From Carex sylvatica (Eukaryota > Streptophyta > Magnoliopsida > Poales > Cyperaceae), in contig CAXKVR010000158.1 in assembly GCA_964058845.1 (NCBI GenBank), positions 1 to 64,000 of the forward strand: DNA of 64,000 nucleotides. Reading direction: 5' to 3'. Positions within the stretch are counted from its first letter, which is position 1, and each line of letters begins with the position of its first letter. Position numbers and translations under genes: made by a program. Under the pieces are notes generated by a model, which saw only the letters and a program-made list of their open reading frames with translations, did no database searches and was not told where the DNA came from. Below, one piece after another: positions 1-11,930 of this stretch.

Positions 1-210
1 ATGCATCACATGTAAGGTAGATCGGTTTCAATGGTTTGGGTTCGTCGTTTGAAGCAAATTCGACAAGTGAGGCTTGGTGAAACTTAAGAACACCTTGCGC
101 TGTTTCCTGTGGTCTATTCATAAAATAATGTGTTCTTGGAATTAACTTTACTACCTGCAGATTTACTAATTATGCGTATCAAACATTTGTTTTTGTTTTT
201 TTGTATAAAG

Positions 211-952
211 GCTGGATATGGTTTTCAGCAGCCTATTGTGCCAGGGATGAGAGGAGGTCCAATGCCTCCTTTCATGCCTATGGTCCCACAAGGCCAGAGA
301 GGACCACGCGCCAGGCGCGTTCCACATAAAGCGGGACACCAATGGGGGCCACTCCCCATAGCGTCTTCAGCTCCTAACCAGGTTTGCTCTCCCTCTTTCC
401 CTTTAGTTCCAGTGGTCACAGATTTTGGTGAAGCAGCAAAAAACTAGGGCATATTAAAAGGTTTTAGCTTTTATAGTTTGCCCAAAGAGCAAATTTAACA
501 TAGCTACAATAGGTAGCAGAAAAATCTGGAAATAATTCGTAATATGTGCTGCTGAGCACTTCAGTTCAACAAGCTAGTAATTAGAACTGCTTATGTAGAT
601 GGTTGGAGGTGGCGCCAACGGGAATATGCAAGGTAGCCTTGCATCAGCACTAGCCAAGTCTACACCCGACCAGCAAAGAATTATACTTGGGGAGAGGCTC
701 TTTCCACTGGTGGCTGAGCTGGAGCATGAGATGGCGGCAAAGATTACTGGGATGCTTCTGGAGATGGATAGAGATGAAATACTACACCTTCTCGAGTCCC
801 CAGATGAGCTCAAATTAAAGGTTGAAGAGGCTGTGAGGGTTTTACGCTCCGTTGTCCACTCTCACACGCCTTCTGATCAGTTCAACTCTCTCTCTCTTGA
901 CGAGCACTCTGATCGGCTGGCCTCTCTTTCTCTCAGTGAAGGGGTTGTTTAA
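211..952 (+). CDS. PAB: Poly(A)-binding protein, C-terminal part (last two exons; 5' part outside window)
   Basis: Two exons are visible: 211-381 (57 codons, opened by AG at 209-210 and closed by GT at 382) and 599-952 (117 codons plus TAA, opened by AG at 597-598). Both junctions fall between codons. The first exon encodes the Pro/Gly/Met-rich linker (GYGFQQPIVPGMRGG, then PMPPFMPMVPQGQRGPR) typical of plant cytoplasmic poly(A)-binding proteins. The second encodes the PABC/MLLE domain at about residues 18-85 of that exon, including LGERLFPLVAELE and the signature KITGMLLEMD. In this family four RRMs bind the mRNA poly(A) tail, and MLLE docks proteins carrying PAM2 motifs; the RRMs are upstream and not seen. 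The tail ends LASLSLSEGVV, as in plant PABs, but the preceding 12 residues look like a duplicate of it. The ATG at 599 is an internal methionine, not a start. Family assignment is firm; which paralogue is not known. Confidence 0.93.
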
Positions 953-1973
953 GCTCGTCTTGTTTTTTTGCCAGTTTACTATGACTTGGCCTGGTAGGTA
1001 TTGCAGTTTAGCGAGTTTTTTCTTTCTCCTGACCTTTTGCTTAATAATGGAGATCCTTGGTTCTCGGCTTAGGAGTTATTTTGTAGTGAAGGTCATCATT
1101 GTTTGGTTTTTTTGTGGTGATGGATCGGTCTTTTTGTCTGTCTTTGGTTCTGCAAAATTTTGGTTGTTTGCGAGGAAGTCTTTAAATTTGAAGGCTTATA
1201 TCTGTCTTTTGTGGTTATGGTTTGCATATTATGAAAAGAATGATTAGCTTATTTTATCTCTGCGGAATGTCATTTTGAATGGATTAACATCAGACTTTAT
1301 TGCCACTTACTGGTACTATGGCCGAGTGTGGCTCGCCCACTGATAGCAATGACTGAATGGCTCTCGACCAGTTGACTTATGCGAACTGTATGGCTTGAAA
1401 TGTTCGTTAAGTATCAGTTCCAGATGTTGCGATCACACTTCTGATTTTAGATTGTTTCCGTTTTTCTAAGGGTTAAAAAGATGCCTAGTCTAGGGTTATT
1501 TTTGCCGAGTAAATTTTTGAAGAATTCTGTAGTAGTATTCCAGTATTGTGTTGGGCCTCATAATAAAGAAAATAATAAGATAAGGTTTCAAAATAAAAAG
1601 TTCAAGAGTACCTTTTAACATGGTAAATGTTACATGGATGTGAGTGTGGGCTCTGGATCCGCGTGGAGCAGCATGATGAGCCTGCGTGGGAAAGATATAA
1701 AGTAGGCCTTATGGAATCCGTGAAATAAATTGAAGGAGAATAATCTCTCGTCTGGAGAAATTTCGTCTCTGTTTGCTTATCCAATTATTCACGTTACAAG
1801 TGAACTATATGCAAGTATAAACTCTATATAAATTTGAATTTCTTATATGATATGCATTTCTTAAAAAGAAATAATGTGGTGCAAATGTGCAATACTGTTG
1901 ATGAACGAGTTTGGGACGAAATTTCTATAACAATTGTTAGTAGATTACTATACTGAACCTATTGGGACTGTTC
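953..1973. other. PAB 3' UTR and downstream spacer
   Basis: T-rich single-copy-looking DNA. The open frame at 852-1247 overlaps the PAB terminal exon in another frame and has no recognisable domain. No gene seen. Confidence 0.6.
1562..1567 (+). terminator. Candidate poly(A) signal AATAAA downstream of the PAB gene
   Basis: A canonical AATAAA lies about 610 bp after the PAB stop codon. The interval 953-1561 is T-rich and otherwise featureless, as expected of a long 3' UTR, but plant signals are loose and an earlier site is equally possible. Confidence 0.3.
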
Positions 1974-2253
1974 GGCAATAAGGGATTAAGAATGAAGAAT
2001 TTTAGACTTAAGGAGCGCTAAGAAAATGATATTTGGTTGTCTTAATATGTGGGTGAAAGTAAAAGAAGCTAAAGGAAGAGGTAGAGATACCTTAAGGTAT
2101 GAGCAGAGGATTAAGATCCGAGCAAAATGAGACTAAAGGAGGTGATCTTAATCCGTAAAAAAAACCAGGTGTTCGTTAGAATTAAATAGTTAAGAAGGTA
2201 AAAAAAAAAACGGATTAAGTCTTAAAAAAAAACTTAATCGTCGGCGAACCCTC
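1974..2253. mobile_element. Possible MITE with imperfect terminal inverted repeats
   Basis: The left end reads GGGACTGTTCGGCAATAAG and the right end, reverse-complemented, reads GAGGGTTCGCCGACGATTAAG. Both contain a TTCGSC core followed by GATTAAG. I could not define a target-site duplication, so class and exact ends are uncertain. Confidence 0.35.
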
Positions 2254-3710
2254 GTTGAATTATATTTCTCAAACTTCACATAAAATTTTATTGTGGCTTG
2301 TAAAAATAAAAGGGCAACCTTCTCTCCAGTTATCTTGCATTCGGTTCAAGAGTCCACATGTGCTGGTCCAAGACCCCTCCTATTGCCTACGGGCTTTTCA
2401 GGCAAAAGAAAAATATTTTCGTAGGCTTTTAGGGAACACCAGGCCGCCCGCAACACGAATGGCCACGTTATTGTCACAACAAAAAAACTCGTGCTTATGG
2501 AACAGCGACAGAATTGAAAAGGGAAAGTGGGTGTGCGCATGTGAGACACTGGCTGTAAGAATCGGATCCAAACTTAAAAAGGGCTGTGCAAAGAAGGGGT
2601 CATGCGGCACATCAGCACATGGCGGAGTGCAAGGCGCTCCATCATTTTCTACTTTTTGTAGCTAGGGTTCGAATGGATTGAGAGTCATGTGGAGTTGCAG
2701 CCTTGCAGGAAGCATTTGTGATGTGTGCAAGCTAACTCGCTAAGAAGAGGGCTAGAAAAGTAAACAACCGAGAAAAGGAAGCGGAATCAATGATTCTTTA
2801 CCTATAGCCCTTAAATTAAATCCCTAAATTAAGGGTCGGAGTTGAAGTTTTCTTCATATACTTGATTTTTTTCTTCTTCAAGGCTGGCTAGTAAAATCAC
2901 TATGTACAAATTTATCATGAAAATATAAGTTAACAGTATCTGCAAGAGTTGGGATATTTTTTGTTTGGAAAAAAACAGGCTACAGCTATACGCCTATAGC
3001 TAATGCTATATCATCGATACAATTAATAGCTCTGAGCGCAATAGCTGACCACTTTGTTATAAAAATATTTTTATGGTCAAGTTTTGTAATCTTTAAGACT
3101 TGGTTTCATGTTAAAAATTATTTACAAGAATTAGTCTTTAATTTAGTGACAAAAATAATATTCTCTCCATATAAGAGATTATAAATTTGAAATCTATAAA
3201 ACAAATTTGTTTATAAATATTAAATAGCTAAAGTGCTTCACCTCGAAACCTAAAAAAAATACCTTTGCAACATAAAAATCTCAATAGAGATTCTTTTAAT
3301 CAAAATGCTCCAACGTAAAGGGAAAGTTGGTCTAAAACTTGACTCTAAGTTGAAACTTATTAAAATATAAAGAAAGCATCGTTTTATATTTAGCTCCAAC
3401 ACTTATTCTACATGTTTCTCTTCTCTAAATTAAGTCGTTGCTGTTAATTTTTTTTTTGTGGTTATCGAAGTTGAACATCCATCCGTTTCTCTTATAGTCT
3501 CTCTTTCCAGCTACTCCATCAAATGTGTTTCATTGGATTGCATTCTTTTTAATCGATAATTAGTTGGAACTTCTGATTTTAATTAATTAGCAAATTAATT
3601 GTAGATTTCACTTTCAAATTTTGCCTTTCAATTCGTTTTTCATATTATGTCTTTTGTAGCAGACAGATTGTCAATTTTGCATGACACAAAAAATTTGTGC
3701 AGATATATTA
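2254..3710. other. Intergenic DNA without a recognisable gene
   Basis: Contains a moderately GC-rich stretch (about 2290-2690) with overlapping open frames on both strands, none resembling a known protein, followed by AT-rich DNA. I see no TIR pair or tandem array. Confidence 0.5.
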
Positions 3711-4017
3711 GGGTACATTTAAATGCACTCTAGAATAGTTAGAATAACTACTATTTGAGAATAGCAAATGAGAATAGTAATTTTTGAAAGAGTGTGAGAA
3801 TAGTGTTGATGTGGTGCTATTCGGAATAGCGAAGATGTTGTTTGGATTGAACATTTAGAATAGGATTGAATATTTGAGAGAGCACCAATTGGTATTCTGA
3901 CTTTTTGTAGGAATAGTGGAATAGTGCTATTCTCGCTGTTCCGAATAGCAATTGAGTATGTTTGAATGAATCAGAACAACGCTATTCTCACTATTCTCAG
4001 TACATCTAAACGTGCCC
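3711..4017. mobile_element. Tourist-like (PIF/Harbinger) MITE, GAATAG family copy 1
   Basis: 307 bp element flanked by TTA at 3708-3710 and 4018-4020. The termini are GGGTACATTTAAATGCACT and, on the other strand, GGGCACGTTTAGATGTACT. The interior is filled with GAATAGT/GCTATTC words in both orientations. The 3 bp TTA duplication and terminal GGG are typical of Tourist-like MITEs. A copy of almost identical length lies at 23943-24250. Confidence 0.8.
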
Positions 4018-4020
4018 TTA

Positions 4021-5786
4021 GGACTTTGGAGTTAGTAAAGGTCGCTATTTAATTAGAAGGAAAAAAGAAAAAATGAACAGGAACTTGTATGAATTGAAAG
4101 CACCAATATATCGGTACAAGTTTTTTTTTATGAAAGTGAATCAAGCAACGTGGTACCAAACAACTGGTACATAATTGTCAATACATCACATAAGCAGATA
4201 CTACACCTAACAAATTCTAGAATTCATCATAAATGTGCATACAAAAGACAGTGGATGTGCCAGATTTTGCATCTGAGACGTTCAATCAGAAAAAGGAAAT
4301 TTCTTTCTAATAAAACTAAGATTTGTAATTTAATCTGTTTATTTGAAATCTGACAACCATGCAGCCCCTGCTAGGATTTTCAAGCAACGAATAAAAGAAA
4401 TAAATCTGACAACCACAAAAACCAGAAATTACAATAACAGGTGCATTCATTTTGTATGACAGTTTATGCCGATATGGACTCTAATTTCTAGAGATAAAAC
4501 AATTAAATATTGCTTTATTGTTTACAACAAAATATTTTGTTTTAGTTAATTAGCAAAGCATGTAATGTTTGCTTATCCGAAAATAATAATTTGTATCGGC
4601 TTATCCTCAACAATAATTATTTTTTGTTCTCACGGCTTATTTAACTTTCTCACGGATCGTATATCTTACTTTAGTATATTGAAATTGATTTGAAAAAGTT
4701 TGATTCTCATCTCTCACGTTTAAATAAAAATACAACTTTTAATTAATATTTTGTCAATATACTAATTATTTTTTGAGTAAAAGTTGAATATTAAGCCATT
4801 CAGTTATTTAATATTTACAAGAAATTCGTCTATCTAAGTTTCTAACCTGCGAATCAATATACTAATTATTGATCACGTACAATAGCAAATCCCTAACTAA
4901 TGTATGAAAACTATATTAAAAATAATAATATTAATAAGTTCAATCAGCGGGCTTGACAATATCAGTTTCTTGCTTATTTTTGTTATTTTGAGTTATATTA
5001 ATAGATAGTAAAAAAATTCTAAAAATGAAAATTATTTTGCCTTCAAATACATTTTCATATAGAGATCATATTAAGCAGTTTCTGATCAACTGTTCAAACT
5101 CTGAGAATAAAGATATAAATCCATAGTACATACCGATGTGTACTATACACCGTAGCCCCATTTTATTTAACCAACAAATACCATACATTCTAAACAGAAA
5201 AGAATATCTAGCTTAGTTTTTTTTTTCTTTTGAGAAACTTATCAAGAGTCGATTAAAATAAATATTATATCCAGCTTAGTCAGTTAAGGTAAAAATCACT
5301 ACGAAAGATCACAAACTTTCAAAATTTAACATTTAAAAAAAAAAACATAATTTGGAAACTTCATGCCGATGGAGAATCTCAACGAAAAAAATGCGAACGC
5401 GCAAAACAAAATAACAAGGTCCCACAATTTAGGTGTTATTTCAAACAAAAATGCTATTCAAAGCAGCAACTAAAATTTCAAAGCAATAGCAAAATCAGGA
5501 CATGATGTTGCCTTTTATGACGTAACGACATAAGCTTTTCAATGTTAACTTGTAATAAATCCAGTATTAGTTGAGCAATCACCTCTTTACCGACATAATC
5601 CAAGTACTTTTAAAGCAAATTTATGGAATATATAAATTATAATAGGTTAATTAGTGCACATTTCATTAGAATTAAAATAGACATAAATAATAAGTATGGC
5701 AGAATCAATTGACTAGTCGCTAGCTGCCACAAATTAATTAAATTATTCTTATTCTTATCTCGACATGCTAATATAATAATATTTTT
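4021..5786. other. AT-rich intergenic DNA
   Basis: No gene recognised. A short direct repeat TCAATATACTAATTATT occurs at 4754-4770 and 4854-4870. The small open frame at 4150-4353 has no domain and low-complexity composition. Confidence 0.5.
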
Positions 5787-6010
5787 AGAGATGCCCAATC
5801 AAGAAATAGCTCGAAATAGCAGCTATTTCTGAGTTCGGGAGAGTCGCTAACTCAATATTTCATAGAAATAGCAGAATAGCAGTTAATCCGAGCTATTCCT
5901 TTGTTGAAAATAGCGTTTTTTTCACCCAAATGTATTGTGTTGAGAATAGCTCGTCAAAAATAGTAATTATTCCTGAGTTAACGCTATTCCTGTGTCACTC
6001 AAACGCACCC
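5787..6010. mobile_element. Degenerate member of the GAATAG MITE family
   Basis: The right end, reverse-complemented, reads GGGTGCGTTTGAGTG and continues into GGAATAGC words, matching the 3711-4017 family. The left end (near 5787) is poorly conserved and the flanking TTA/TAA do not match, so this is an old or truncated copy with an approximate left boundary. Confidence 0.5.
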
Positions 6011-6013
6011 TAA

Positions 6014-7238
6014 AGTTTTTAGGATCCTACAATTAATTTGCTCATGATTTATTAATATTCAGAGCAAGTCTGATAGTATGCCTTATATAAGACGGCTTGT
6101 GGCTCATTATCCATATATTTTTCATAATTGATCACTACCACTACCAGAGATGGAATATATGGAAATTAGAAATTTTAAAGGGATTAAAGGTGCCACTAAC
6201 AGATTATTTAATTAGTATATTAATTATTAAATAATAGTGCAATACGGCCAAAAGTTGGTTTCAAAGAAGGATCTTTGAGTACCTCATTAAGATCATCATA
6301 GCCTAATATAAGACCAGATATAGTTTCTATAAATGTATCTGGGCCCACCAGGACCTACATGCATACATTTCACCTATCATTTAAGCATTCCTCTAATGAT
6401 TCAACAGGAGAACCTGTCTTGTCTAATCTAAAATAATTTGGCCCCAAATATTTCAAGGGAACTAATTGTCAATCTAAGGGTTTGATTGGTTGTTAAATTT
6501 GTTGGGGTCATTTTGAGAGCAAATAAGAGGAGTTAATTCAAAAAAGAAAAAAAAAAATATACAAATACCAACAATAGCATATGTGCAACATAAGTACAAC
6601 ACTGTGGATTATGTCACTGATAGGTGCTTAAATTGGAGCTTAATCTGTCATATTGCTTGAAAGCCGAACTAATAAGACAATAAACTAAAGTTATTCTGCT
6701 TACAGACAACAAACTTGTAAAAATAAGAGCAAACTTACAAAATAAAAGATAGCTGTGGGTTTGGCTTAATTAAGGTATCGACACCATCTTACATTTTCTT
6801 AGCCTAGTTAAATTAAATTAAAAAGAGAGAACAATTCTTCTTGTGATAGAGGGGGGGTTCCATCTCAGGAATAACAATTATTGTACATTCTTGTTGTGTT
6901 AACGGGTTCGAATTAGATGGGAATTTCTAGAGCCATATAGAATCAGGGTCGGATCCGTCCAGCCTGTCAAAGAATCCGATTCGATCAGGCATAAAATATT
7001 GTTGTCTTGATTTTTATTTTTAAAATGAAGAAATTAGCTTACAAGTTGCTCATAACAAAATCAAAATGAAAAATAATTAAAATCTAATGTTAATTATGCC
7101 ACAAATAAATTTTCCGATGTTGTAATTCGATCCAAAATGACACGAATTTCCCCCATAATCATTTGACCCACTTGCAAATCTCTTGTTCATTTTTACGGGC
7201 ACCAAATGTGGGGTCTGGGATCATCTCATCGCAAAGTA
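6014..7238. other. AT-rich intergenic DNA
   Basis: No open frame of note, no inverted-repeat pair and no tandem array recognised. Confidence 0.45.
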
Positions 7239-7438
7239 GGAAATAAATCTGCTGCGATGCAAAGAAATTGTAGGGATTTTGTTATTTCAAATTTAATATT
7301 TCATTTGTTTTGAGATATGTACATAAAAAATATTTTTTATTAAAATTCGTGCATTAAAATAAATGAAAAATTAAATTTGAAATAACAAAAACTTACAATT
7401 CCTTTGAATTGCAACAGATATATTTTCCGCACAATAAT
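7239..7438. mobile_element. Inverted-repeat MITE, copy 1 of the GGAAATAAATCTGCTGC family
   Basis: The ends read GGAAATAAATCTGCTGCGAT (left) and GGAAAATATATCTGTTGCAA (right, reverse-complemented). The arms stay complementary for roughly 80 bp (AATTGTAGGG, then TTTTGTTATTTCAAATTTAAT). The flanks are not a clean duplication here (about 6 of 9 match), but the related copy at 61097-61261 has a perfect 9 bp one, which points to a Mutator-like element. Confidence 0.65.
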
Positions 7439-7486
7439 GCCAAGTCACTGTTTCATAGCTCAGAGGAGTCTGAATCATTACCTAGG

Positions 7487-7909
7487 CTATCAAAAAAGCT
7501 CGCGGCTCGGCTCTAGCTCACTCGCTAACAGCTCATTCGGTAGTGGACCGAGCTGTTAACGAGCTAGCTCGGTTCAGACTCAGACTAAAATAAACGAGCT
7601 GAGCCAAGGGTCAGCTCGGCTCGTTAAGTTATAGTGGATTTAGGATTTAGCTCCGTATAATTTTAAGTCTAGTCTCATTTTCAAAGGCGTAATTATGCAA
7701 AATTGATGTATTTTTGATCTGGAAAAAAGGATATGGGGTTCAGTTGCTTGAAAATGTGCCTACTAGACGATTTCTTAATTTTTTTAAATGAACTTTCTTA
7801 TTTTTATATTTTTGAATTTTTTATAATAGTAGTTCAATAAAGTCCAGCGAGCTAGCTCGTCAGCTCGAGCTGGCTTGTCACGAGCGAGCCAGGAGTTTTT
7901 GGCTCGGGT
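7487..7909. mobile_element. Non-autonomous DNA transposon with GCTCG-rich ends, probably hAT
   Basis: Both termini carry dense GCTCG/GAGCTCG words (AAAGCTCGCGGCTCGGCTC on the left, CTCCTGGCTCGCTCGTGAC reverse-complemented on the right), as in subterminal repeats of plant DNA transposons. The flanks TACCTAGG (7479-7486) and GACCTAGG (7910-7917) match at 7 of 8 positions, compatible with an 8 bp hAT duplication. The interior is AT-rich and non-coding. Confidence 0.5.
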
Positions 7910-7961
7910 GACCTAGGTCCAGCTGGTTTACGCCCAAACCCATAAGGCCATAATGCACAGT

Positions 7962-8230
7962 GTCCCTTTAAGATCTGTGCTAGTATATAACAAATGGATC
8001 ATATTCAAACTCATCGTATTATCGTAAACCATGAGGTACCTCAGAGCTTTAGTGCACCGAGGATCCGGATCATCTGCATTACCTTTACCTCATCATTTGA
8101 GTCTATATCCGAACCGTCCGATCAAAGTCGAGGCTAAATGGACCTGAATCTGTAATGCGGGGGTCCTTTTATAATCCGTGCCAATATATAACAATGAACC
8201 GGATTCAAACTCATCATAAACGATGAGGTA
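7962..8230. repeat. Spaced direct repeat of about 70-77 bp
   Basis: Segments 7962-8038 and 8163-8230 are related: both run from GTCC, through CGTGC- and TATATAACAA-type words, to ATTCAAACTCATC and ATGAGGTA. Between them is an inverted pair around GCATTAC. This is probably a transposon remnant whose ends I could not fix. Confidence 0.5.
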
Positions 8231-8503
8231 TTTTAGCCTAGGTGGTACGAATCCAGGCAATGTCATTCATACTGATATAAGTAACTCTGGCACACTGCCG
8301 AAATTGCTAGCATTGGTAAGCTGATGTGATGTTACAAATGCCAGAATAAAGACGAAAAAGAAAAAGAAAAAGTAGCGTGCCAGGGACCTGGACCTGGAGC
8401 TGGTACTAGTAATTTACCGATTAAGCTGGTCTTGGTCAATGGCAGACACCAAAATACAAAAACAAGGCATCTTTACTCTGTTTGACGCCGGTCAATATTT
8501 TTA

Positions 8504-8967
8504 GGGAAAATTGTGAAAATGCCACTTCAAAATCTTCAAATTGTGAAAATGTCATTCTGAACTTTGAAATTGTAAAAATGTCACTCCAAACTTTATTAAT
8601 TGTAATTTTGCCACTCCAAATAATTAATGACTAAAATACCCTCTCATCACCAAACTCCTCTTCTCCCACCCGGTTCCCACCTCTTCTAACTGCAGAATTT
8701 TTTTACGTGGTTGACAAAATCCAGGGTTTCTGATTGCTAATGGAATTTTTTTGCGTGGTTGACTCCAAAAAATTTCTGCAGTTAGAAGAGGTGGGAATCG
8801 GATGGGAGAAGAGGAGTTTGGTGATGGGAGGGTATTTTAGTCATTAATTATTTGGAGTGGCAAAATTACAATTAATGAAGTTTGGAGTGGCATTTTTACA
8901 ATTTCAAAGTTCAGGATGGCATTTTCACAATTTGAAGGTTTTGGAGTGGCATTTTCACAATTTTCCC
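8504..8967. mobile_element. Mutator-like fold-back MITE with 9 bp target duplication
   Basis: 464 bp element flanked by the perfect 9 bp repeat ATATTTTTA (8495-8503 and 8968-8976), the duplication length typical of Mutator-like elements. Ends are GGGAAAATTGTGAAAATG on both strands. The two arms are complementary over about 200 bp, leaving only a short loop near 8700-8770, so the whole element can form a hairpin. Each arm contains four copies of a 30 bp unit (units start at 8511, 8541, 8570 and 8600 on the left) related to TTGTGAAAATGYCACTCC. Open frames across it come from this repeat and are not genes. Confidence 0.88.
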
Positions 8968-8976
8968 ATATTTTTA

Positions 8977-10766
8977 TAGCATTAACACCGCTATGGCCTA
9001 TGACTATGACTACGTGCTTTGCTTGCATTGTACTGCCAGAGCAGCCTGAACTGGTTTTTATGGGATTCAGTGCAAGGATGAAAGCAATGATGTTTTTGTC
9101 GTTATTCAGTTTATTGCAGAAGCAAACAAAAAACAAAAGTCCGGTTTAATGCAGATCAATTTTGGTGTAACTTTGGAACATGAAAACCCTCTCTTAGGTT
9201 ACTTCTACCTTTTCGACGCTTTGATTGTATATCAATGGGAAATTTGATTGCAACTTCCATTTAACATAAAATTGGATCGTTTCTATAACATTCATAATCT
9301 TAAGTCAGTATCGATTGCAGTGTTTAATTTCGAACGTACAAATATTTCATATCTACCAATGGTATCTGGTATCGTACATCAGAAACCGCAGTAATTTTGC
9401 ACGTCCGTGTACGGAATATTAAAAAAAATGGAAGAAGAAATGATTCACTTACACATGCATCCGGAGATTTTTTAATGTTTGGAAAAAAATCATGAAAATA
9501 CTTTTAATGCTTCGCTGCTCCAATATTACTTATCACGAGAATAATTGAAACTTCTAATAACAAATACGCAAATTTTAAGAGATAGGTATTGAATAATCAA
9601 TTGTCGACAAATTCTTCTTCTTATTTCTATATACATTATTTGCATATTTGGCATTAATTTAGAAAACAACATTATATACATAATATCATGGAATATACAA
9701 ATATAGTTCCATTCCAGTTCGTTTAGATTTTTTTGAAAGCAACAATACTGGCACACTAAATATTTTATCATACTTTTCACTATATTTTTCAGTAAAGTAA
9801 TATAATAGTAGAATAAAGTAGAATTAGGAAATGGTTATATTTATGCTATTTAATATTTGTAAACTGTACAAATTTGATGTGGTGTCACTTTAAATAAGCA
9901 ATTTTAAAAATAGTATGTTTTAGCATTCAGTGTAATTTCATTTGTTAGAAAAAAAATTCAAAAAGAACAATTACAAAAATAGTCAAGTATACATTTATTT
10001 TTTCGAGATGATATTATTATAGTTATTTATCTGAACCATTATCCATCAAGACACAAATATATGTCATTTATTCTTCTCAATTTTAAAATAATAATCTTTT
10101 AAAAATTAACAAAGGTACAAGAGAAGTTTTAAAATCACAATTATATAAGAAAGAACTATTAAATCTAGTACAAACGGTAATTTATCTCACCTCTTTACGA
10201 TAAAAATACATGCTCAATTTTCTTGAAAAGGTAAAAAAAAAAAATGAACTTAAAATATCAAAATTATTTAAAAGTAAAAAAATAAATTCATCAGATAAAC
10301 ACAACTGTGTAAATTATGTTACCTAAGAAATAGCAAACATTGGCCAAAGAATTTGATGACGGGGGACCGATGGTGTGACAGAGCGGGGTCTCGAAAGCAG
10401 TTTCCAGCGAAGCCACGTGAGCGAACGGAGGTGGGTCCCGCTTCCTGTCGGTTTTCTCTTTTCCGGCTATTTTCCTTTTGTGTGTGGCCTTGGCGGTGAA
10501 GTAATTCATGTGGTCTACAACTCCACGATTCCACGTGTGTTCTTTAGGGATTTCATTTGCTTTCCTCTGTTTTGCCAGGAAAGCGGATCCATGTGCACCA
10601 ACTTTCACATGGTCATAACGTGGAGTGTGTCTAAAAAGGAGATACGGATAGAACCAAAAGCAATTGGGTTTTGAGCTTCCCAAAAAGAAAGAGGAAAGTT
10701 AGCATAGGAGATCGCTCTTGCCAGCGTGGCGGCATCCGTTGTGACTTGTGAGCTGTGGTTAACTAG
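8977..10766. other. Intergenic DNA with a GC-richer island
   Basis: Mostly AT-rich. About 10330-10680 is richer in GC, holds overlapping open frames on both strands without recognisable domains, and has two CACGTG (G-box) hexamers at 10414-10419 and 10532-10537. This could be a remnant of a gene or promoter, but I see no coding signature. Confidence 0.45.
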
Positions 10767-10944
10767 GAATTCGTATCCTCTGAGATATCTCAAACTTTGC
10801 ATGACTTTATAGAAAATCCGAACCGTTTAAATACGCTACGCACGAATCCCAAAGCACAAATAATACTGACCCCTACATCACCCCGAATAGGCACCGGACA
10901 CGTCGGTCACGCAAAAGTTGAGGTATCTCAGAGGATACGCACTC
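10767..10944. mobile_element. MITE with GTATCCTCTG ends (relative of 16143-16362)
   Basis: The left end GAATTCGTATCCTCTGAGAT and the right end (reverse-complemented) GAGTGCGTATCCTCTGAGAT are nearly identical, and the arms continue through a CTCAA stretch. The flanks do not show a matching duplication. It shares the GTATCCTCTG core with 16143-16362, which has a 9 bp duplication. Confidence 0.6.
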
Positions 10945-11930
10945 ATTAGCAGTTGACATGGATGGATGGATTGAGAATTGAGATCAAAAGCTAAACCAAA
11001 TAATTGTTATGTAATTGCTCTGCATTCCCCTCCATTACTAGTAACCAGAACTTTGGTTTTTCTTCTGTGGCAGTGTCCCAGTGACTATTCGTGCTGCTTT
11101 GCCATACACAGGATAATACAAGTATGGGCATGAGAATCTCGTGCAAAAAGGATGCCTTACTGCCTTCATCATTTATTATTCTCTTTCTTTTTTTGGATAA
11201 TACCTTCATCATTCCTCTGCATTCTATTGGTAGGTTTAGGTTCCACTTCGGCTTTCTTTCCGACTATTTGTGTCATGGCACGGTACGTATTGGGTAGAGT
11301 CATTTTCCTATTCATGCAATTGAAAATTAATTTTACTCATAACTTATCTTTACTTATTAATATTAGTTTACTCATATTCCCGATTTTTCATTAATATCTA
11401 TGATTAAATAGAAAAATACAGAAAATTTTAAAAATTTTCAAACCGTCAAAAATTTCGACAGTCCACTTTATTTCAGGATTCTCGGCAGTTCAGAAAAAAA
11501 TGGACCGTCGAAATCTCAACAGTTTAGGCATAATATCATTTTTAGTGATTTGACATTCGACTTAATATTTACATTCGATTTGTAATTTTTTTATTTAATT
11601 AGAAGATTTTTTATTTTTTTCATAAATTACTCATATTTTTGTCTAATAAGATAAAAAAAAAATTACTCATACTAAATAAGTTAACAAAAAAAAATCCTTA
11701 TCATAAAATTATCCATCTTTCTCGATCCTCAAGTTGCTTTTTTAATATAGAAAATTCTTCTGATATAATTTTATTTTGTTAATAAAAAAATAATAACTTA
11801 TTGAATATATATATATATTTTTTAGAACTACTAACAGTACCCCTATTCAGTTTTCTATCTGTCACTCGCGCTAAAAGACAAAAAAAAATACAACGGGATT
11901 TATAATAGTAAAAACATATAGTATCCATAC
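10945..11930. other. AT-rich intergenic DNA
   Basis: No gene or repeat structure recognised. Open frames are short and without domains. Confidence 0.45.

Noticed and set aside
130..447. Open frame starting at an ATG upstream of the first PAB exon
   Set aside because: The first 27 codons are intron sequence; the real exon begins at 211 after AG and stops at the GT at 382.
852..1247. 131-codon open frame overlapping the PAB terminal exon
   Set aside because: Different frame, hydrophobic low-complexity translation of a T-rich 3' UTR, no domain.
2255..2665. 136-codon open frame
   Set aside because: Equal-length open frames exist on the other strand, no domain, no splice or promoter context.
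10291..10802. Overlapping open frames on both strands in a GC-richer island
   Set aside because: No recognisable domain and each strand is equally open. G-boxes alone do not make a gene.
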